Shown: in pieces, positions 61,431-64,000 of the stretch
Numbering within the stretch: position 1 is the stretch's first letter
Layout: every line of letters begins with the position of its first letter
From: Rhynchopus euleeides
Lineage: Eukaryota > Euglenozoa > Diplonemea > Diplonemida > Diplonemidae
NCBI GenBank assembly: GCA_963210315.1
Contig: OY723295.1
Coordinates: forward strand, 1,528,501 to 1,592,500
DNA: 64,000 bases
Direction of reading: 5' to 3'
Translations under genes and position numbers: made by a program
Notes under the pieces: model-generated
What the model was told of the DNA's origin: nothing
What the model saw: only the letters and a program-made list of their open reading frames with translations
The model's database searches: none

Positions 61431-61688
61431 ATGTCCGACGACGCATCAGTGCCGCTGCAAAAGTTCCTTATCGACGTGGTGGACCAGACCTGGGCTTCGG
61501 CCACACTGACCAAGCCCGATGACCTCTCGCGCTGGCTGCCCGACCCTTCAGCAGAGGAGAGCGCCCTGGACGTCCTCCAGGGGAGCCAGACGAGAGACTC
61601 CCGGCTGCCGCGTTCCCAGCAGAACGGCCCGGCCAGCAAGGGGAACTGGAATGAGCTGGGGCTTCCCCTGATACCCGATGACCTGTAG
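61431..61688 (+). CDS. Small acidic hypothetical protein
   Basis: 85 residues, start context GCCGCCACGATGT, which is close to the eukaryotic optimum. The sequence begins MSDDASVPLQKFLIDVVDQT with an amphipathic helix, then a Pro/Asp-rich region ending LGLPLIPDDL. Third-position GC is high. No family is recognised. It could be a short regulatory or subunit protein. Confidence 0.55.
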   Translation: MSDDASVPLQKFLIDVVDQTWASATLTKPDDLSRWLPDPSAEESALDVLQGSQTRDSRLPRSQQNGPASKGNWNELGLPLIPDDL

Positions 61689-62097
61689 CGCAAAGTCGGG
61701 TTCTTGCCTGCTTGTGGTGGTGGGGTGGGGGGTGGGGGGTCTTCGTTTCGCCCCTGTAGGTTCTCTCGGCAATGGCGGTGGCGGGGGATCCAAACGTAGA
61801 TCGGTGTTACTCCCGCCGTTATTCTTGCCTTTCTGCCGCCGGTATTCTGTGATAATGGTTTTTTGTCGGTGGGTTTTAACTCCCGATTGTAGATGGAAGG
61901 TTGGTTGCGTGTGGTGGTGTGCACCATGAACAGCCCCAGCCCCAGCCCCACCCCCGCTGCCCACCCCCACAACTGAAGGATCTCGTTGCCGCTGTCAGCA
62001 CCTATGTAGGGCGAGGGGGCGTTCATGACCCACACACAGCTCTCTTGGTCACACAGCTCCCTTCACAGGTATCACAGTTGATTGGTGTTGCAATACA
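61689..62097. other. Intergenic, no gene supported
   Basis: GT-rich and CAGCCC-repeat DNA. No gene is supported before the ELO start. Confidence 0.4.
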
Positions 62098-63288
62098 ATG
62101 CGCTTCCACCCGGAGCTTGAGCGTTACGTGCAGTGGGATGTCCTCCTCATGCTGCCTGTGATGTACCTGGGCGTGGTGTACGCGCTCAAGACCTTCATGG
62201 TATGTTATTGTCACAAGCTTGTGTTGACAGTGGTTGTCCCGCCTGTGGGAGAGTATCCGGTGGGTGGGGCAGCAGCACTGCAGTCTGGCGTGTCAACACT
62301 TCACACAGTCACCCCTGCCCTCTTCCCGCCCGCAGAAGGACCGCGAGGAGATGAAGAACCTGAAGGTGCCGATGCTCATCTACAACTGGACGCAGGTTGC
62401 GGTCAGCGGTGTGATGACCTACGAGCTGCTGAAGGTATGCATTGCAAGTATGCTGAACCCAACACACACGCGCTGCAGCACATGGGGTTCCCCAACGTCT
62501 TCGCCCTGGGGTCTGACTTCACGGAGCACGCTGAGTTCTGGATCTTCGTGCACTACCTGACGAAGATCCTGGACATGTTCGATACCGTCTTCATCGTTCT
62601 TCGCAAGAAGGACCGCCAGCTCAGCTTCCTCCACATGTACCACCACGCGAGCATCGGTGTCGTCTGGGGCTGGCTGCTTCTGGTATGCACCGTCATCTCC
62701 GCCACCACACCACACCACCCCACACCTTGGCACTGACCTTTTGCCTCTTCGTGCCACTGCCTGCATGTTGGATTTGAATGTGAGTGTCAACTCTCTCTTG
62801 TGCCACACCTGTGGCTCACACGAACCTTTTTCTCCGCCCCCTGTGTTTTTTGCGTCACTACCACACCCCACCCCACACAGAACGGGTACGCGGGTGGCAC
62901 GGGGTACTACGGCGCATGGGTGAACTCCCTGGTGCACACCGTGATGTACTTCCACTACGGGTGGGTCGCCCTCGGCTTCAACAACCCCTTCAAGAAGTTC
63001 GTCACCACGCTGCAGATCTCGCAGTTCTACTCCTGCATGGCACACGCCGTGTTCGTGACCCTGTGGGACACGGAGCACTTCCCCTTCCGGATCTGCATCA
63101 TCCAGCTGGCCTACCACTGCACCATGATCGCGCTCTTCACCGGTTTCTTCAAGGAGACCTACAAGGCGGCCAAGCCGTTTGTCAAGAGCATCCCCGCTGA
63201 GGACATCACCAAGATGGACACCAACAAGAAGGACCTCACGCAGCGCAGCACCCCGATGCCGCCCATCCCCGGCTTCTCTGAGGAGTAG
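62098..63288 (+). CDS. ELO-family fatty-acid elongase (3-ketoacyl-CoA synthase)
   Basis: Four exons (62098-62199, 62336-62434, 62479-62682, 62881-63288) encode 270 residues, the normal length. ELO proteins sit in the ER membrane and condense malonyl-CoA with acyl-CoA. Hallmarks are KILDMFDT (residues 96-103, variant of KxxExxDT), the histidine box H119-M-Y-H122-H123, and NSLVHTVMYFHY (150-161). Gln114 gives QLSFLHMYHH, the QxxxLHxxHH form usual in polyunsaturated-type elongases. Several hydrophobic spans are present. The introns are 136, 44 and 198 bases with donors GTATGT, GTATGC and GTATGC, all between codons. The C-terminus lacks a classic KKxx retrieval signal. The 44-base intron is among the shortest here. 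Confidence 0.95.
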
Positions 63289-64000
63289 ACAATTCCTCAG
63301 GCAGCGGTGAGGGCGGGAGGTGTGAGTGTGTGAGTGCGCCTATAGGGGGAGGATATCCCCGGTTGGGTGGAAAGCAGGAAATGTTCTTCTCCGTGAGCCC
63401 ACCCTATTTTTTACCGGGCATTTTCCCCCCCCTTTCCCCCCCCCTCACCTTTGCCCCCCCTCACGCTAGGGAGGCCTTTCGAAAAGGAGGGTTTCTCTGT
63501 TTGGCTTCGTGTGGCAAGACACATCAACATTGTGTTGCCCGAGGCGTGCTTTGTTATTTCCCCTCGTCTCCCTTTCTCCCCCGTCTTCTGGGAGAAGGGA
63601 TCCCGAAAAATAGTATCACGTATTTTTTTCTCATGAGTTCCGAAAAAGGGTGTTTTTTTTGTTGAGATTTGTGGCTGAGATATGGGGGGTGGGATAAGCG
63701 ATGCGAAAAAAAATATCTACTGTACTGACCCACCCCACCCCACCCCCACCGCATGGATTTGCTCCTCTGTTGCTTTTTTTTGCATGCGAGGGAGAGGGGG
63801 GGGGGGTGGGGAGGGGCTGTGTGTGGCGCTGGAAACCACAACCCCCCCCCCCCCCCCCTCCCACAAACCCCCCAACCCACCCTCCAGGAGGAGGAGGGAG
63901 GGGGAAGAAAAGGGAATTACAAACGGCAAGGGAACAGGCGGGCCGATGATTTTTTTGGTTCGTTGTTCCCCTGCCCCACCGCCTTTTCCTTCCTCTCCCC
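63289..64000. other. 3' flank, no gene supported
   Basis: C-, T- and G-homopolymer-rich DNA to the window end. Confidence 0.45.

Noticed and set aside
1-64000. tRNA, 5S rRNA or snRNA genes
   Set aside because: I scanned by eye for B-box (GGTTCGAATCC-like) and other signatures and saw none. A covariance-model search would be decisive.

Overview
This window is nuclear DNA from a unicellular eukaryote. Protein genes are GC-rich and carry short spliceosomal introns (44 to about 340 bases). Nine of the eleven best-supported introns start with GTATGC or GTATGT. The recognisable products are eukaryotic: ribosomal protein eL8/L7a, SmB, a BAP31-like ER protein, an ELO fatty-acid elongase, the GATOR1 subunit IML1/DEPDC5 and the centriole protein POC1. 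POC1 points to an organism with basal bodies or cilia. I cannot fix the lineage from the sequence. Intergenic DNA is full of long G and C homopolymers and CT-rich tracts.

Layout. Bases 1-34,140 are mostly ordinary gene space, all well-supported genes on the + strand: two related Tyr/Ala-rich small proteins (first one cut by the window edge), POC1, a block of about 190-base tandem repeats, a secreted endonuclease/exonuclease/phosphatase-fold protein, a 1,448-residue protein with a phytanoyl-CoA dioxygenase-like core, IML1, a possible flavin split-barrel protein, a ubiquitin-like/DUF4116 repeat protein, a type II membrane coiled-coil protein, two small unknowns, eL8, and an archaeo-eukaryotic primase (AEP) with a PriCT-2-like tail.

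Bases 34,470-57,530 are an accessory, repeat-driven region. Two almost identical 1,147-base TA-flanked terminal-inverted-repeat elements lie at its two ends. Between them are four tandem paralogues with a BMT5/DUF2431-like Rossmann methyltransferase core and very different C-terminal tails. One tail is about 29 copies of a 23-residue Trp-Gly repeat, one is a long acidic repeat, and two lack long repeat arrays. The same stretch holds a 110-base satellite, a 329-base MITE, a 31-base minisatellite, a dispersed repeat also present at 22.8 kb, a large coiled-coil gene and a foldback repeat complex.

Bases 57,530-64,000 return to housekeeping genes: a partly resolved minus-strand gene, SmB, BAP31-like, a small acidic protein and the elongase.

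The genes do not form one pathway. The most unusual feature is the methyltransferase-like family with diversifying repeat tails. A conserved CACATCAAG-centred element also recurs downstream of several unrelated genes and may be a 3'-end signal.
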